Source of the DNA: Rivularia sp963920925 | GTDB lineage: Bacteria > Cyanobacteriota > Cyanobacteriia > Cyanobacteriales > Nostocaceae | Assembly: GCF_963920925.1 (NCBI RefSeq) | Contig: NZ_CAWUDI010000018.1 | Location: forward strand, 1-64,000 | Reading direction: 5' to 3' | Length of the DNA: 64,000 nucleotides | Part shown: positions 1 through 10,308 of the stretch, piece after piece | Numbering within the stretch: position 1 is the stretch's first letter | How the letters are laid out: every line of letters begins with the position of its first letter | Translations under genes and position numbers: made by a program | The notes under the pieces: model-generated | What the model was told of the DNA's origin: nothing | The model's database searches: none | The model's input: the letters and a program-made list of their open reading frames with translations, nothing else

Positions 1-537
1 ATGGTTGGTCATGGGTGCCTCAATAACCACCTACCCCGAAATTTTGAGGGGATACAAACCAGCGAATTTTTAAAATTATATCGTCCCCAGTTTATAGAAT
101 GTTTGGATAATGCTTTGGCTACCGTTACGGAAACACGAGTGAATAAAATGCAGCGTAAAGATGCTATTAAAGCTAACAAATTTATTACAGGATTAAAATT
201 ATTTCACTGTCAGGGATTATCGATGACAGAAATAGCCAAACGTATAGAAATGAAGGCGCAGTTTCAAGTAACTCGTTTGTTGAAATTAAAAGAATTTCGC
301 GCTGATATTACAAACGAACTTTTAGCATTACTAAAAAATCGAGTGTTGGACTTAGCAAAAAACTATGCTTCTTTAGAAAAATTACAAGCTTTAGAATCAC
401 AAATTACTATTGCTCTGACGGAACAAGTAACTAATTTGATTACAGAAGCGGAAATTGAAGCATCTAGTTCGAGAAGTGATTCACCGAGGAGTAGATTTGC
501 TTCTAGATTATGTGAATATTTAGATGCAAGGGAGTAG
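1..537 (+). CDS. C-terminal part of a sigma-70-like regulator (partial)
   Basis: The reading frame is open from the first base, so the gene probably starts outside the window and only about 178 C-terminal residues are seen. The middle part (about residues 57-98) contains a helix-turn-helix-like stretch (GLSMTEIAKRIEM) in the position of a sigma-70 region 4, followed by long charged helices. No catalytic motif is present. In Nostocales genomes, as I remember them, such sigma-70-family proteins commonly precede a DUF1822 gene and CHAT genes, which is exactly the order here. The tie to the shared upstream motif of this island is inference. It could instead be another HTH DNA-binding protein. Confidence 0.5.
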   Translation: MVGHGCLNNHLPRNFEGIQTSEFLKLYRPQFIECLDNALATVTETRVNKMQRKDAIKANKFITGLKLFHCQGLSMTEIAKRIEMKAQFQVTRLLKLKEFRADITNELLALLKNRVLDLAKNYASLEKLQALESQITIALTEQVTNLITEAEIEASSSRSDSPRSRFASRLCEYLDARE

Positions 538-608
538 GGAGCAGTAAAAAGATTAAATATAAACAAAAAAATATTAATTCATTTGAGAATAAAGAGTAAT
601 TACGAAAA

Positions 609-1952
609 ATGACTAACTTATTAACAGAAATATTACCAATGACTCTAGAATTTCAACAGTTACCACCAGAAGCAATTCCGCTATCGCCGTCGCAAGTAGA
701 TGAAGCGATAGAGTTAAGCAGTCAAATTAAAGATGAATCGAAACAGTGGCAAACCTATTTGAATGCTTTAAGTTTATCAGCTTTTGAAACTTGGTTGGAA
801 TCTAGAGGAAATTCTTTTAATCTCAATCGAGATGAATGTACTGTTTTACAACCTACTTTAGCAAATGTAATTCCTACTGTTGCTAATTTACAAGTCGGTG
901 AATTTAAAATTTGTTTGATTACTACGGGTAACTTTATTGACGAGCAAGTTGATATATCTAGAGTTGTCGTAGATTTACCGGAATATGTTCCTCATTTTTA
1001 CGTTTTAGTAGAAGTTATAGAAAGTGTTGAGCAAGCGGTTATTCAAGGATTTTTATCTTATAAAGAATTATCAGCAAGACAACAAAGCGCTAATTTACAG
1101 CCAGATTTAAACTGGACATACTCCATACCACTAACTTGGTTTTGTAACGAACCAGATAGATTATTATTATATTTACGTTGTTTGGAACCCGCAGCTATTA
1201 CTTTACCTGCAATACCCACAAACCGCGCTCAAAATTTAGAATTAGCGAAAGAAGAACTTATAAGAATATTACCTCAATTGCGAACAAAAGAACTGTGGGA
1301 AACTTTGACATGGGAACAAGCAACCGCAGTTTTAACCAATCGGGAATTAATTGATTGGATATATAACTTACAAACTCAAGAAGAAACATTATCTATAACA
1401 TCTATACAAAAACATCTATCAGATATATTTAAATTAATTACCCAACCAACAATTAACGTCGGACGTTGGTTGTGGGATGAATTAGATACATTAGCCGAAC
1501 AAACTTGGAATTTATTACCGAATATTGCACCACAACCAGTAATGCGAACACCTGTAGAAGAATTTACAGAAATTAGCTCGCAACTGCAACAAAAAGGTTT
1601 AGAAATACCCGTGCAAGCACGTGGTGCTTATCAAGATTTATCTTTAGCAGGTGTTCCGTTAAGGTTATATGCTGTAACTTGGCATTTGCTATCGGAATCC
1701 GAGCCTAATTCATGGACGTTATTGTTAATATTGGGTACTCCCGCATTAGAAAGTTTACCAACAAATTTGAAATTAAGAGTTAGCGACCAAACTGGTATTT
1801 TGGTAGAGCAAGAAGTAAATCCTGATTGGGGAAATACTTATTTATTTACGAGAGTTGTGGGGAATTTTGATGAGAAGTTTTTGGTTAGTGTCAGTTTGGG
1901 GGATGGGGTTGAGGTGACTTTACCGAGTTTTGGGTTTAATATGAGTCGGTGA
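609..1952 (+). CDS. DUF1822 family protein
   Basis: 447 residues, no signal peptide or membrane segment. The N-terminal stretch (PLSPSQVDEAIELSSQI), a tryptophan-rich middle and a beta-rich C-terminal third (about residues 330-440) match the cyanobacterial DUF1822 family, whose function is unknown. It follows the sigma-like gene by 71 nt on the same strand, so the two may be co-transcribed; a role in controlling that factor is inference only. A second in-frame ATG at 639 gives a protein 10 residues shorter and cannot be excluded. Confidence 0.75.
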   Translation: MTNLLTEILPMTLEFQQLPPEAIPLSPSQVDEAIELSSQIKDESKQWQTYLNALSLSAFETWLESRGNSFNLNRDECTVLQPTLANVIPTVANLQVGEFKICLITTGNFIDEQVDISRVVVDLPEYVPHFYVLVEVIESVEQAVIQGFLSYKELSARQQSANLQPDLNWTYSIPLTWFCNEPDRLLLYLRCLEPAAITLPAIPTNRAQNLELAKEELIRILPQLRTKELWETLTWEQATAVLTNRELIDWIYNLQTQEETLSITSIQKHLSDIFKLITQPTINVGRWLWDELDTLAEQTWNLLPNIAPQPVMRTPVEEFTEISSQLQQKGLEIPVQARGAYQDLSLAGVPLRLYAVTWHLLSESEPNSWTLLLILGTPALESLPTNLKLRVSDQTGILVEQEVNPDWGNTYLFTRVVGNFDEKFLVSVSLGDGVEVTLPSFGFNMSR

Positions 1953-1966
1953 TTGGGAATGGGTAG

Positions 1967-1987
1967 TTGGTAATTGGTAATTGGTAA
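1967..1987. repeat. Heptanucleotide tandem repeat, three TTGGTAA units
   Basis: Three perfect TTGGTAA copies follow directly after the DUF1822 stop codon. Short heptameric repeats of this kind are a hallmark of heterocystous cyanobacterial genomes. It sits at the boundary with a broken CHAT piece, so it may mark an old rearrangement point. Confidence 0.8.
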
Positions 1988-1996
1988 AACGATATT

Positions 1997-2095
1997 CCTG
2001 CCGAAGCATTACGAAAAGCAATGATAGAGACAAGAAAAACACATCCAGAACCATCTTAATGGGCATCATTTGTTTTATTCGGTACTCCAAGATAA
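1997..2095 (+). pseudogene. CHAT C-terminal remnant with internal stop
   Basis: The frame reads PAEALRKAMIETRKTHPEPS, stop, WASFVLFGTPR, stop. This is the typical end of a CHAT domain (compare ALRQAMLETMKKYPNP..WAGFTLIG in the gene ending at 13692). The stop TAA (2057-2059) lies just before the conserved tryptophan. The rest of the gene is absent, so this is a relic of a CHAT gene that once followed DUF1822. Confidence 0.8.
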
Positions 2096-2240
2096 AGAAA
2101 TGTTACTAACATCCTTGCTTTTGGGTTGCTTTTGTACTGTCGAAGAATTAGACAGATATTTGATTTCGGGCTGGAGGATTATTAAAAATTTATTAGATAT
2201 CAAAGCTAAAATATCAATAACACCGCAAGACGAATATCCC

Positions 2241-2807
2241 ATGAGTCATAGCACTGAAGAACGGGTACGATGGACTATAGCCGATATTGAGCTATTGCCA
2301 GATAACGGCAATCGGTATGAAATTATTGATGGGGAATTATTTCTGACTAGGGCACCACATTGGGGACATCAGAAAGCAAGTGGTAATTCTTATGCTGAAT
2401 TAAGAGCTTGGTCAATTTCATCTGGTTTAGGAGAAGCAGTTCAGACTCCAGGAATAATTTTTACCGATGCTGACAACGTAATTCCCGATGTGGTTTGGGT
2501 GAGTAAAGAACGTCTTCCAATGTTACTTGATGAAGCCGGACATTTAACAGGTGCGCCGGAATTAGTTATTGAAGTGCTTTCTGAAGGTGTTGATAACCAA
2601 CGTCGAGATAGAGAAGTAAAGTTGAAATTATATGCTTCGAGGGGAGTCCACGAATATTGGATTTTGGATTGGAGATTGCAGCAAATTGAAGTTTATCGAC
2701 GGGATAAAGCGCTTTTGAAATTAGTTGAAACTTTGTTTGTTGCGGATGAATTAACTTCACCTATGTTACCGAACTTTGTTTGTCCGGTGTCGCGTCTGTT
2801 TGTTTGA
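2241..2807 (+). CDS. Uma2 family endonuclease (DUF820)
   Basis: 188 residues from the ATG at 2241. The frame is open back to 2070, but that upstream part overlaps the CHAT remnant and has no family match. Family features are visible in order: the N-terminal EIIDGELF, PDVVWVS, ELVIEVLS and KLKLYASRGVHEYWILD, which carry the acidic and lysine residues of the restriction-endonuclease-like (PD-(D/E)XK) fold. Uma2/DUF820 proteins are abundant in cyanobacteria; nuclease activity has been proposed but roles are mostly unknown. It stands alone between CHAT pieces. Confidence 0.85.
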   Translation: MSHSTEERVRWTIADIELLPDNGNRYEIIDGELFLTRAPHWGHQKASGNSYAELRAWSISSGLGEAVQTPGIIFTDADNVIPDVVWVSKERLPMLLDEAGHLTGAPELVIEVLSEGVDNQRRDREVKLKLYASRGVHEYWILDWRLQQIEVYRRDKALLKLVETLFVADELTSPMLPNFVCPVSRLFV

Positions 2808-2846
2808 TAAATACGCTAAAACCAACACATTCAATTTTCTTAAGCC

Positions 2847-2886
2847 AAAAACTGCATAACCCCCAAATCTCCAGATATATACATAA
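2847..2886 (+). promoter_or_regulatory. Shared upstream motif, copy 1
   Basis: TGCATAACCCCC at 2853-2864 and AGATATATA at 2873-2881, 20 nt apart start to start, preceded by AAAAC. It lies about 90 nt upstream of the TPR-CHAT start at 2970. Near-identical copies precede six other genes in the first 26.5 kb. It could be a promoter (-35/-10-like spacing) or a regulator site. Confidence 0.65.
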
Positions 2887-2969
2887 ACGTAACGCGGTAA
2901 TCTTTGCTGATACCAGTACAACTACTAACGTTATATGTAAAATATTAGTATTCTGTGAGAGTTGGCTTT

Positions 2970-5900
2970 ATGTATTCCCGCTTAAAATTAATCGCTTTGA
3001 TGTCCGTTAGCTTGATATTTTCACTGACTCTCCCGGTATATGGGGAAACCCAATTGCGGTTGTTAACTCAAAATCCCTCTTCCTTAGCTCAAAACCCCAC
3101 AGCAGATGCAGACAAGCTATTTGAGCAAGGGGTGCAGCTATATCGTCAGGGACAGTATTTTCAAGCTTTACCAGTTTATCAACGGGTGTTGGAAATACGA
3201 AGACAGCAGGGGGATAAAGCGAGAATTGCTTTAGCTCTGAATAATCTCGGTGAGGTTTACATTCGCTTGGATGAAAACGATAAAGCAAATCAAGTTTTAC
3301 AGTCAGCTTTAACTATTCGTCGGGAATTAAAAGATACTAAGGGTGAAGGGGAAACTTTAAATAATATTGGCTATGTTTATTTTGCTAAGAAGGAATATAA
3401 AAAAGCTTTAGAGTTGTTACAGCAAGCTTTAGCTATTCGTCGTCAGGTAAATGATAGAAAAGGTGAAGGTAAAACTCTGGCAAATATTGGTATAGTTTAT
3501 AGTTATGGCTTTAACGAAGAGGCTGAAGCGTTAAAGTTTTTAGAGCAAGCTAATCGTGTTCATGAAGAGGTAGAAGATAAATACCAAGCAGGTTTTACCC
3601 TTAATAATCTTGCTCAAACGTATGCTGTTTTAAATCAAAATCCCCGTGCTTTTGTAACATTAGAGAAAGCTAAATTAGTAAATAGTCAGATAGATAACCC
3701 TGTTGCTGAAGTTAAGCGAATTGCTGTTTTAGCTTGGTTGTATTTCCGACAAAAAGATAAAGAACGTGCGATACAGTTTGGAGAACAAGCTTTAGGTTTA
3801 GCAAGAAAAAATAATCTGCGTCTGGAAGAATTGCGTCGTTTAAATTGGCTGTTAAATGTTTATACTACGACGAATATCTCTCCTTCACGCTTTATTGAAT
3901 ACGCTCAAAATGCTGTAAATATTGCTAGAGAGTTAAAACAACCAAAATTAGAAGCTGAAGCTTTAAATCATTTAGGACAAGGATATATTTTATCAAATAA
4001 TTACGATAAAGCTTTAAATGTTTTACAAAATTCCGTAACAATTGCGCGAGAAGTCAAAGATTTAGACACAGAATCATTGGCTTTATCAAAGCTTAATTAT
4101 ATCTACACGTTACAGGCAAAAAATGATAAAGTTATTGAAGTTAGTCTTAGAGAATTAGAAATTATTCGATTGCAGAAAGACTTAGTAGCTGAGTTGGGTA
4201 CATTAATCTCTTTATCTACGACTTATAATGCTCTAGGAGAACATGAAAAAGCATTGTCAGCAATTCAACAATCTTTAGCTGTATTACAGAAAATTGACAT
4301 TGATACATTATCACCCATTGAAAAAGACATATTTTCCCTATATGACTTTAATGCTTTAGACGTATTAAGTTTTACTTATGCAAGTTTAGGAAAATATAAT
4401 CAAGCTTTAGATGCTGCTCAAAAAGCTTTAACAAAAGCTCAATCTCTTCAAAAACCTCAGCTAGAGGTACAAGCGCTGCTTCATTTAGCTTTTTTATATG
4501 AAAATGGTTTCCGAAATTTATCCAAAGCAATCGAATTTTCTCAATTAGCTCTAAAAATTGCTCAACAAATTAAACAACCTGAACTAGAACTAAATGTATT
4601 AATTAAACTGAGCAGCATTTATCAAAAACAAAGAAATTATGCTTTAGCATTGGAAACAGGTGAGAAAACTTTATTAATTGCTCAACAATTGAAAAATCCC
4701 CAATTAGACTACACAGTTTTGAATAATCTCAGCGAGATTTATCGCAACCAGGGGAATTATCAAAAAGCATTGGAGTTTGCTCAACAAAGTTATGATGTAT
4801 CAGAAAAAGCAGGTATTACTAGTTTAAAAGCACCTGCTATTAATTCTCTAAGTCAAAGTTATCTTTTATTAGGAGATGCAGTTAAAGCTGAGGAAACTGC
4901 AAAGCAAGCTATAGCTTTATCACAAACAAATAACAATAAGTATGGAGAAACAGTAAGTTTAGCACATCTGACTCAAGCATATAAATATCAAGGTAAATAT
5001 GAGCAAGGTATAGAAGTAGCGAAACAAGGTTTAGCTATTACAAAAGAAATGAAAAACTTTCAGGGAGAAGTAACATTTTCAACTGGATTGAGTGAAATGT
5101 ACGAAGCTTTAGGGAACTATGGAAAAGTTATTAGTGTCGCTCAACCTAATTTAGAATTAGCACGGAAAATAAGAAAAAGCGATGAAGAAGTACGGTTATT
5201 AATTAATTTAGGTAATGCTTATCGAGTTGTTGGTGAGTATAGCAAAGGCAAGGATTTGATTGAGCAAGGATTGAAAATAGCACGAGAATTTAAAAGCCCT
5301 AACTTAGAATTAAATGCTTTAAATAGTCTTGGTTATTATTATGCTTCGCAGAATGATTATCAGAAATCTTTAGAATTAACGCAGCAAAGTTTGAAAATTG
5401 CTCAACAACTCAAAAGTCCAGTTTTCTTAATTTCTCCTCAGTTCAATTTGGGCGATATTTACAACAATTTGGGAGATTATCAAAAAAGCCGCGATTACTA
5501 TCAACAAGCTCTGGTAACATCGCGAAAACTAAAAAACCGTCGTAGTGAAGGTGTAGCTTTATTATCTATTGCTCATACCCATTTTACTCAAGGTAAACCA
5601 CAGAAAACTGTTGAATTGTCTCAGCAAGCTTTAACTATTTTCCAAGAAATTAAAGTACCATCATTACAAGCTTTCGCTCATCGAATGCTAAGTATTGGTT
5701 ATGGTGATTTGGGTAATGATGCGAATGCAATGAAATCAGCCCAAAGCTTTTTAGAGTTTACTAGAAAAGTTCAAAATCCTGTGTTTGAACAAAATGCTCT
5801 TAACTTGCTGGGAATGATTCATTATCGATTTGGTAGGAATTCTGAAGCAACCTCTTCTTATCAACAAGCAATTTCAATTCAAACTCCTGAAAACTTAACT

Positions 5901-7637
5901 GTTAATAACTGGGGACTTTATGCTGGTTTGGGTAGAGTTTACCGCAAGTTAAATCAAACGAACGTTGCTATCGGTTATTACAAACAAGCAATCAACGGAA
6001 TTGAAGAAATTCGTCGGGGTATTGAAGGTTTACCACCAGAATTACAAAACTCTTTCTTGGATACGGTAATTGATTTTCAAGGAACCAAAACAGCGGATAT
6101 TTACCGCGAATTAGCCGAATTATTGATTACCCAAGGAAGACAAGCAGAAGCACGACAGGTATTAGATTTGTTGAAGATTCAAGAAATTCGTGATTTTGCT
6201 TCAGCTAAAACAGATACAACTGCAAAACCTCAAATACTGCTAACTGATAAAGAGCAAGAAATTAAAACTAAAAGTGAGTCCGTTATTGCATTATCTAAAC
6301 AAATTAGCGAATGCGAAAAGACGGATTGTAAAGAGAAAAGTCAACTCAACGATAGACTTACAGCTTTATCACTTCAGTTTAACCAAGACTTAGAAAAAAT
6401 CGAAAAAGAAATTAGCGATCGCATTGCAACCGATCCCAACACATTTCGTCCAGATAGCCCCAAAGCTGTAGATATTGTCAAAGCACAAAAGGATACTGTG
6501 ACTGTGATGGTTTATCCGTTGGTGATGGAAGATAAACTTTGGTTGTTGCTGTATTCTGGTGATGCTGCGAAAAAGTTTGAAGTCAAAGTATCTCGGAATG
6601 AATTAGGAAACACCGTTAAACAATTCCGTGAATTGATGGAAAAATGCGAAAAACGCGCTTATTGTGGTACTGAAGATATTGCGAAAATTAAACCAGTCAG
6701 TGAAAAGCTTTATAGCTGGTTGATTAAACCTTTAGAAAGTGAACTAAAAGAAAATAAAGTCAAAAATCTAGTATTTGCACTTGATAGAGTCACCCGCTAC
6801 GTTCCCATGAGTGCATTGTACGACGGTAAGCAGTATTTAATTGAAAATTACACGATTTACAACGTACTTTCAGCAGACTTAACCGATACTAATTCCAGAC
6901 TACCTGCAAAAATTCAAGATACAAAAGTTTTAGCAATGGGAGTATCAGAAGCGACAGGTGGTTTCCCCGCTTTAAATAATGTACCCATAGAAGTAGATAA
7001 TATTGTTAGAAGTAGCAAAACAGATAAAGGAATATATCCAGGAAAAGAATATCTTGATAAATCCGTTGACTATAAAACTTTGCGAGATAATCTTACAGGT
7101 AACAATATTTTACATCTTGCGACTCATGGAGTATTTGTCCCCGGTAATAAAGAAGCATCATACTTACTATTAGGAATAGGAGAAGGTGAAAAACAAAAAC
7201 TTGCAATATCTGATATTAAAACCTTAGCAGGATTAAGCAACATTCATTTAGTAGTACTTTCCGCTTGTCAAACAGCCCTAGCAGGTGAGCGTCAAGATGG
7301 TGTAGAAATAGCAAGTCTTGCCTATTCTTTTATTAATAAAGGAGCCAAATCCGTCATTGCTTCATTGTGGCAAGTTGCCGATAGTAGCACCAGTACTTTG
7401 ATGCAAAACTTCTATAATAATCTTGCCAACAGCAAACAACCAATTACCAAAGCCGAAGCGATGCGTTTAGCTCAATTGCAGTTACTTTATGACAAAAATG
7501 TAACTATAAGCGATATTAAAAGAGCCGGAGGTTTAATTCCACAAGAAATACCATCATCGGGTAAAAAAGCTGAACAACAAACATTTGCTCATCCTTATTA
7601 TTGGTCGCCATTTGTTTTAATTGGTAATGGTTTGTAA
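2970..7637 (+). CDS. Secreted TPR-repeat CHAT-domain protein
   Basis: 1555 residues from the ATG at 2970; an upstream GTG at 2955 would add five residues before the hydrophobic signal peptide (LIALMSVSLIFSLTLPVYG). About residues 40-1000 are a long array of tetratricopeptide repeats with the A-L-x-x-L-x-x-A-L pattern. A coiled-coil linker (about 1080-1160) follows, then a CHAT protease domain. Catalytic His (HLATHG, residue about 1386) and Cys (LSACQT, about 1433) are both present, and the end has the usual HPYYWSPFVLIG signature. The CHAT domain is a caspase-like cysteine-peptidase fold; TPRs usually bind partner proteins. The shared motif at 2847 lies upstream. Substrate unknown. Confidence 0.9.
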   Translation: MYSRLKLIALMSVSLIFSLTLPVYGETQLRLLTQNPSSLAQNPTADADKLFEQGVQLYRQGQYFQALPVYQRVLEIRRQQGDKARIALALNNLGEVYIRLDENDKANQVLQSALTIRRELKDTKGEGETLNNIGYVYFAKKEYKKALELLQQALAIRRQVNDRKGEGKTLANIGIVYSYGFNEEAEALKFLEQANRVHEEVEDKYQAGFTLNNLAQTYAVLNQNPRAFVTLEKAKLVNSQIDNPVAEVKRIAVLAWLYFRQKDKERAIQFGEQALGLARKNNLRLEELRRLNWLLNVYTTTNISPSRFIEYAQNAVNIARELKQPKLEAEALNHLGQGYILSNNYDKALNVLQNSVTIAREVKDLDTESLALSKLNYIYTLQAKNDKVIEVSLRELEIIRLQKDLVAELGTLISLSTTYNALGEHEKALSAIQQSLAVLQKIDIDTLSPIEKDIFSLYDFNALDVLSFTYASLGKYNQALDAAQKALTKAQSLQKPQLEVQALLHLAFLYENGFRNLSKAIEFSQLALKIAQQIKQPELELNVLIKLSSIYQKQRNYALALETGEKTLLIAQQLKNPQLDYTVLNNLSEIYRNQGNYQKALEFAQQSYDVSEKAGITSLKAPAINSLSQSYLLLGDAVKAEETAKQAIALSQTNNNKYGETVSLAHLTQAYKYQGKYEQGIEVAKQGLAITKEMKNFQGEVTFSTGLSEMYEALGNYGKVISVAQPNLELARKIRKSDEEVRLLINLGNAYRVVGEYSKGKDLIEQGLKIAREFKSPNLELNALNSLGYYYASQNDYQKSLELTQQSLKIAQQLKSPVFLISPQFNLGDIYNNLGDYQKSRDYYQQALVTSRKLKNRRSEGVALLSIAHTHFTQGKPQKTVELSQQALTIFQEIKVPSLQAFAHRMLSIGYGDLGNDANAMKSAQSFLEFTRKVQNPVFEQNALNLLGMIHYRFGRNSEATSSYQQAISIQTPENLTVNNWGLYAGLGRVYRKLNQTNVAIGYYKQAINGIEEIRRGIEGLPPELQNSFLDTVIDFQGTKTADIYRELAELLITQGRQAEARQVLDLLKIQEIRDFASAKTDTTAKPQILLTDKEQEIKTKSESVIALSKQISECEKTDCKEKSQLNDRLTALSLQFNQDLEKIEKEISDRIATDPNTFRPDSPKAVDIVKAQKDTVTVMVYPLVMEDKLWLLLYSGDAAKKFEVKVSRNELGNTVKQFRELMEKCEKRAYCGTEDIAKIKPVSEKLYSWLIKPLESELKENKVKNLVFALDRVTRYVPMSALYDGKQYLIENYTIYNVLSADLTDTNSRLPAKIQDTKVLAMGVSEATGGFPALNNVPIEVDNIVRSSKTDKGIYPGKEYLDKSVDYKTLRDNLTGNNILHLATHGVFVPGNKEASYLLLGIGEGEKQKLAISDIKTLAGLSNIHLVVLSACQTALAGERQDGVEIASLAYSFINKGAKSVIASLWQVADSSTSTLMQNFYNNLANSKQPITKAEAMRLAQLQLLYDKNVTISDIKRAGGLIPQEIPSSGKKAEQQTFAHPYYWSPFVLIGNGL

Positions 7638-7660
7638 CGCTTCTGATGATAATTCACAAC

Positions 7661-7716
7661 CACCAGGGGTTGCAAACCCCTGGCTAATAGCATAAGTCCA
7701 TTAAAATGGACTGAAA
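7661..7716. repeat. Dispersed palindromic repeat (half element)
   Basis: A 21-bp palindrome (CCAGGGG..CCCCTGG, 7663-7683) is followed by CTAATAGC and a second hairpin (AAGTCCATT..AATGGACT). The same arrangement recurs inside the coding sequence at 22991-23130 as a full foldback, and shorter relatives of the first hairpin occur at 26399-26417 and 28791-28811. Confidence 0.75.
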
Positions 7717-7840
7717 TAATAATATTTTGATTCTTGTTATTAGGTACCGTTTGTTTTAAGTAATAAGGGATTGTAACGTTTTTTGAATAATCTTGTAAAA
7801 TATCGCGTTGAATTTAGACTATAAAATGACATCCCAATTA

Positions 7841-7868
7841 CCCATTACCCATTACCCATTACCCATTA
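7841..7868. repeat. Heptanucleotide repeat, four CCCATTA units, abutting a start codon
   Basis: Four perfect CCCATTA units end 10 nt before the ATG at 7879, so the repeat fills the place where a ribosome binding site would lie and no Shine-Dalgarno-like sequence is visible. Copy-number change could alter translation of the CHAT-CHASE2 gene. Confidence 0.85.
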
Positions 7869-7878
7869 CCAATTCCCC

Positions 7879-10308
7879 ATGTCCAATTTCAATCTGAAAA
7901 TTCAATTAATCGAAAATACCTGTTTATTTGAACTTGCTTGGGGTGAAAGTCAACAACTTAATGCGACTTTAACTTATCCTCAAAGTATCGCAAATTTATA
8001 TCACGAATGGCAGCAATGTTATCTTAAATTTTATAAAAATTCATTCAGAGGAAGAGTCGCTGATATTGGCACTATAGCACCACCTCCCATTGATTCCCGT
8101 GCTAAATTGGTGGAAGCAGAAACAAAGTTTTTATATGAGTTTCGTCACTGGTTACGCAGTGCTGAACTATATCAAATCCGCTCTACAATTACCAATTACC
8201 ATTCACCGGAGGTGGGAGGTATACCAATTACCCAAACAAACGTTTTTCTCACCTGTAATTCTATAGAATTAGAACGTTTACCCTGGGAAGCGTGGAATAT
8301 TGGGAATGAGTTTGCTATTACTTCTGATATTAGGATTGTTCGCAAACCAATAAATATTAGTCAACCGAATACAATTCCTATTCGTCACCGCAAAGCGAGA
8401 ATTTTAGCCATTTTGGGTGATGATACTGGTTTGGGATTTGCAGAAGAAAAAAAGGCTTTAAATTCATTAAAAAAAGTTGTTGATGTTAAATTTATCGGTT
8501 GGGAGCCAAGAAAAGATATTAATCAATTAAAACAGGATATTGTCAATGAGCTTTCTGATAATATCGGTTGGGATATTTTATTCTTTGCGGGACACAGTAA
8601 CGAAACTAATTTAACTGGTGGAGAAATTGTTATAGCTCCAAATACTGCTTTATATCTGAATGAAATACAAACACCTTTAACTATTGCTAAGGAAAATGGT
8701 TTACAGGTAGCAATTTTTAATTCCTGTAGTGGATTGAGTATTGCAAACAAATTGATTGATTTAGGATTCAGTCAAGTTGCAATTATGCGCGAACCTATCC
8801 ACAATCAAGTTGCGGTTGAGTTTTTTATGCAGTTTTCTCAAGCTTTAGCAGAATATAAAGATGTTCATCAAAGTTTGCTGGCAGCTAGCGAATATTTAAA
8901 CCAAAACAATTATATCTATCCAAGTTCTTATCTTATCCCTTCATTATTCCGTCATCCAGCAGCAGATTTATTTCGTATCGAACCTTCTGGATTTAAACAT
9001 CAAATTAAACAGTGGTTTCCCAAGCGTCGTGAAATCGTTACTATTGGAACCTTAGCGATTCTAAGTTGTTTACCATCAATTCAAGATGCTTTACTTGATT
9101 GGCGAATTGGGGTGCAATCAGCTTATCGTCAAGTAACCCATCAAATACATAAGGAAAAATCACCTCCACCTATTTTATTGATTCATGTTGATGAAAAATC
9201 ATTAAATGATGTTGATACTAGTGCTTATAAATTTAATCCTATTGATAAAAGCTATTTAGCAAAAATAATTGATAAACTAACAGATGTAAATGCTAATGTA
9301 GTTGGGATAGATTATTTATTAGACCGCAGAACAGATGAAGATAAAATATTAGCCGAATCTATCCAAAACTCGCGACAAAAGAATAATACGCTATTTGTAT
9401 TTGGTAGTATATTAAATAATCAAAATCAAGAGCAAGGTTTACGTGATAGTATTGCTAGCTCTAATCAGGTTTTGCAAGGATATGTTGATAAGATACCAGG
9501 ACATCTTTCTTTATTAAGTGCAGATAGTGACTGTACTAAAAGTTGTCCTTTCACCTATCTTTTGGCGTTAAGCCATTCGTTTCTAAAACAACAATCTAGT
9601 TCATACTTCAAAATATTAGAAAATCAGGATTTACGCGCCAAATTAATCAAATCTGCCGCTAGTAACCCAGACAATTCATCTCAGACAAGATATTTAAATC
9701 AATTGCGTTTAAATAAACTGACTACTAACTCTGAAATTTTTGGACAAACTTGGTTATATCCAATAATTGACTTTTCCATACCACCAAATCGAGTTTATCA
9801 AGTAATTAGTGCTAGTGATTTCTTGAAAAAAGAGAATGCGTCCTTCGATCGAGAACAACTCAAACAACAAATAATATTAATTGGTGCAGGTGGGTATGGA
9901 GATGCTGGATTAGCACGTAACGAACCCGATATTTTTCCTATTCCTAAAGGAGTGGCTTATTGGAGACTGCAAAGTACTACTAAAAACTATATCCCCACAA
10001 TTACGGGAGTTGAAATCAATGCATACATGATTCACCATCTGCTAAAACAGCGTCTCGTAAATCCAATACCCGATTTATGGGCGATCGCAATTACAGCATT
10101 GATTGGTAAAGCATTACAAATAATTCTGGCTCAACGACAGTTTAGCAGACGCGATCGACTTGTATTATACGGTTCCCTCGCAGGTGGAAATGTAGCTTAC
10201 GCATTAACCGCAATGCAATTTTATATCTGGGGAAGCATTTTACTACCGTTATTTTTACCATCAGCAGTCTTTTGGTTTTACATATTAACTAGAAAGGAAA
10301 ATAAATGA
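7879..10308 (+). CDS. CHAT domain-CHASE2 domain membrane protein
   Basis: 809 residues. The N-terminal 370 residues carry a CHAT-type domain with FFAGHS (His about 239) and FNSCSG (Cys about 283). A membrane segment follows (about 385-405), then an extracytoplasmic CHASE2 sensor domain (about 430-710; ILLIHVDEKSL.., VVGIDYLLD) and two or three C-terminal membrane helices. CHASE2 domains sense unknown extracellular cues, so a membrane sensor coupled to a cytoplasmic protease-like domain is the likely design. The start abuts the CCCATTA repeat. Its stop overlaps the start of the DUF928 gene by 4 nt, a common CHASE2-DUF928 pairing in cyanobacteria. Confidence 0.9.
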   Translation: MSNFNLKIQLIENTCLFELAWGESQQLNATLTYPQSIANLYHEWQQCYLKFYKNSFRGRVADIGTIAPPPIDSRAKLVEAETKFLYEFRHWLRSAELYQIRSTITNYHSPEVGGIPITQTNVFLTCNSIELERLPWEAWNIGNEFAITSDIRIVRKPINISQPNTIPIRHRKARILAILGDDTGLGFAEEKKALNSLKKVVDVKFIGWEPRKDINQLKQDIVNELSDNIGWDILFFAGHSNETNLTGGEIVIAPNTALYLNEIQTPLTIAKENGLQVAIFNSCSGLSIANKLIDLGFSQVAIMREPIHNQVAVEFFMQFSQALAEYKDVHQSLLAASEYLNQNNYIYPSSYLIPSLFRHPAADLFRIEPSGFKHQIKQWFPKRREIVTIGTLAILSCLPSIQDALLDWRIGVQSAYRQVTHQIHKEKSPPPILLIHVDEKSLNDVDTSAYKFNPIDKSYLAKIIDKLTDVNANVVGIDYLLDRRTDEDKILAESIQNSRQKNNTLFVFGSILNNQNQEQGLRDSIASSNQVLQGYVDKIPGHLSLLSADSDCTKSCPFTYLLALSHSFLKQQSSSYFKILENQDLRAKLIKSAASNPDNSSQTRYLNQLRLNKLTTNSEIFGQTWLYPIIDFSIPPNRVYQVISASDFLKKENASFDREQLKQQIILIGAGGYGDAGLARNEPDIFPIPKGVAYWRLQSTTKNYIPTITGVEINAYMIHHLLKQRLVNPIPDLWAIAITALIGKALQIILAQRQFSRRDRLVLYGSLAGGNVAYALTAMQFYIWGSILLPLFLPSAVFWFYILTRKENK

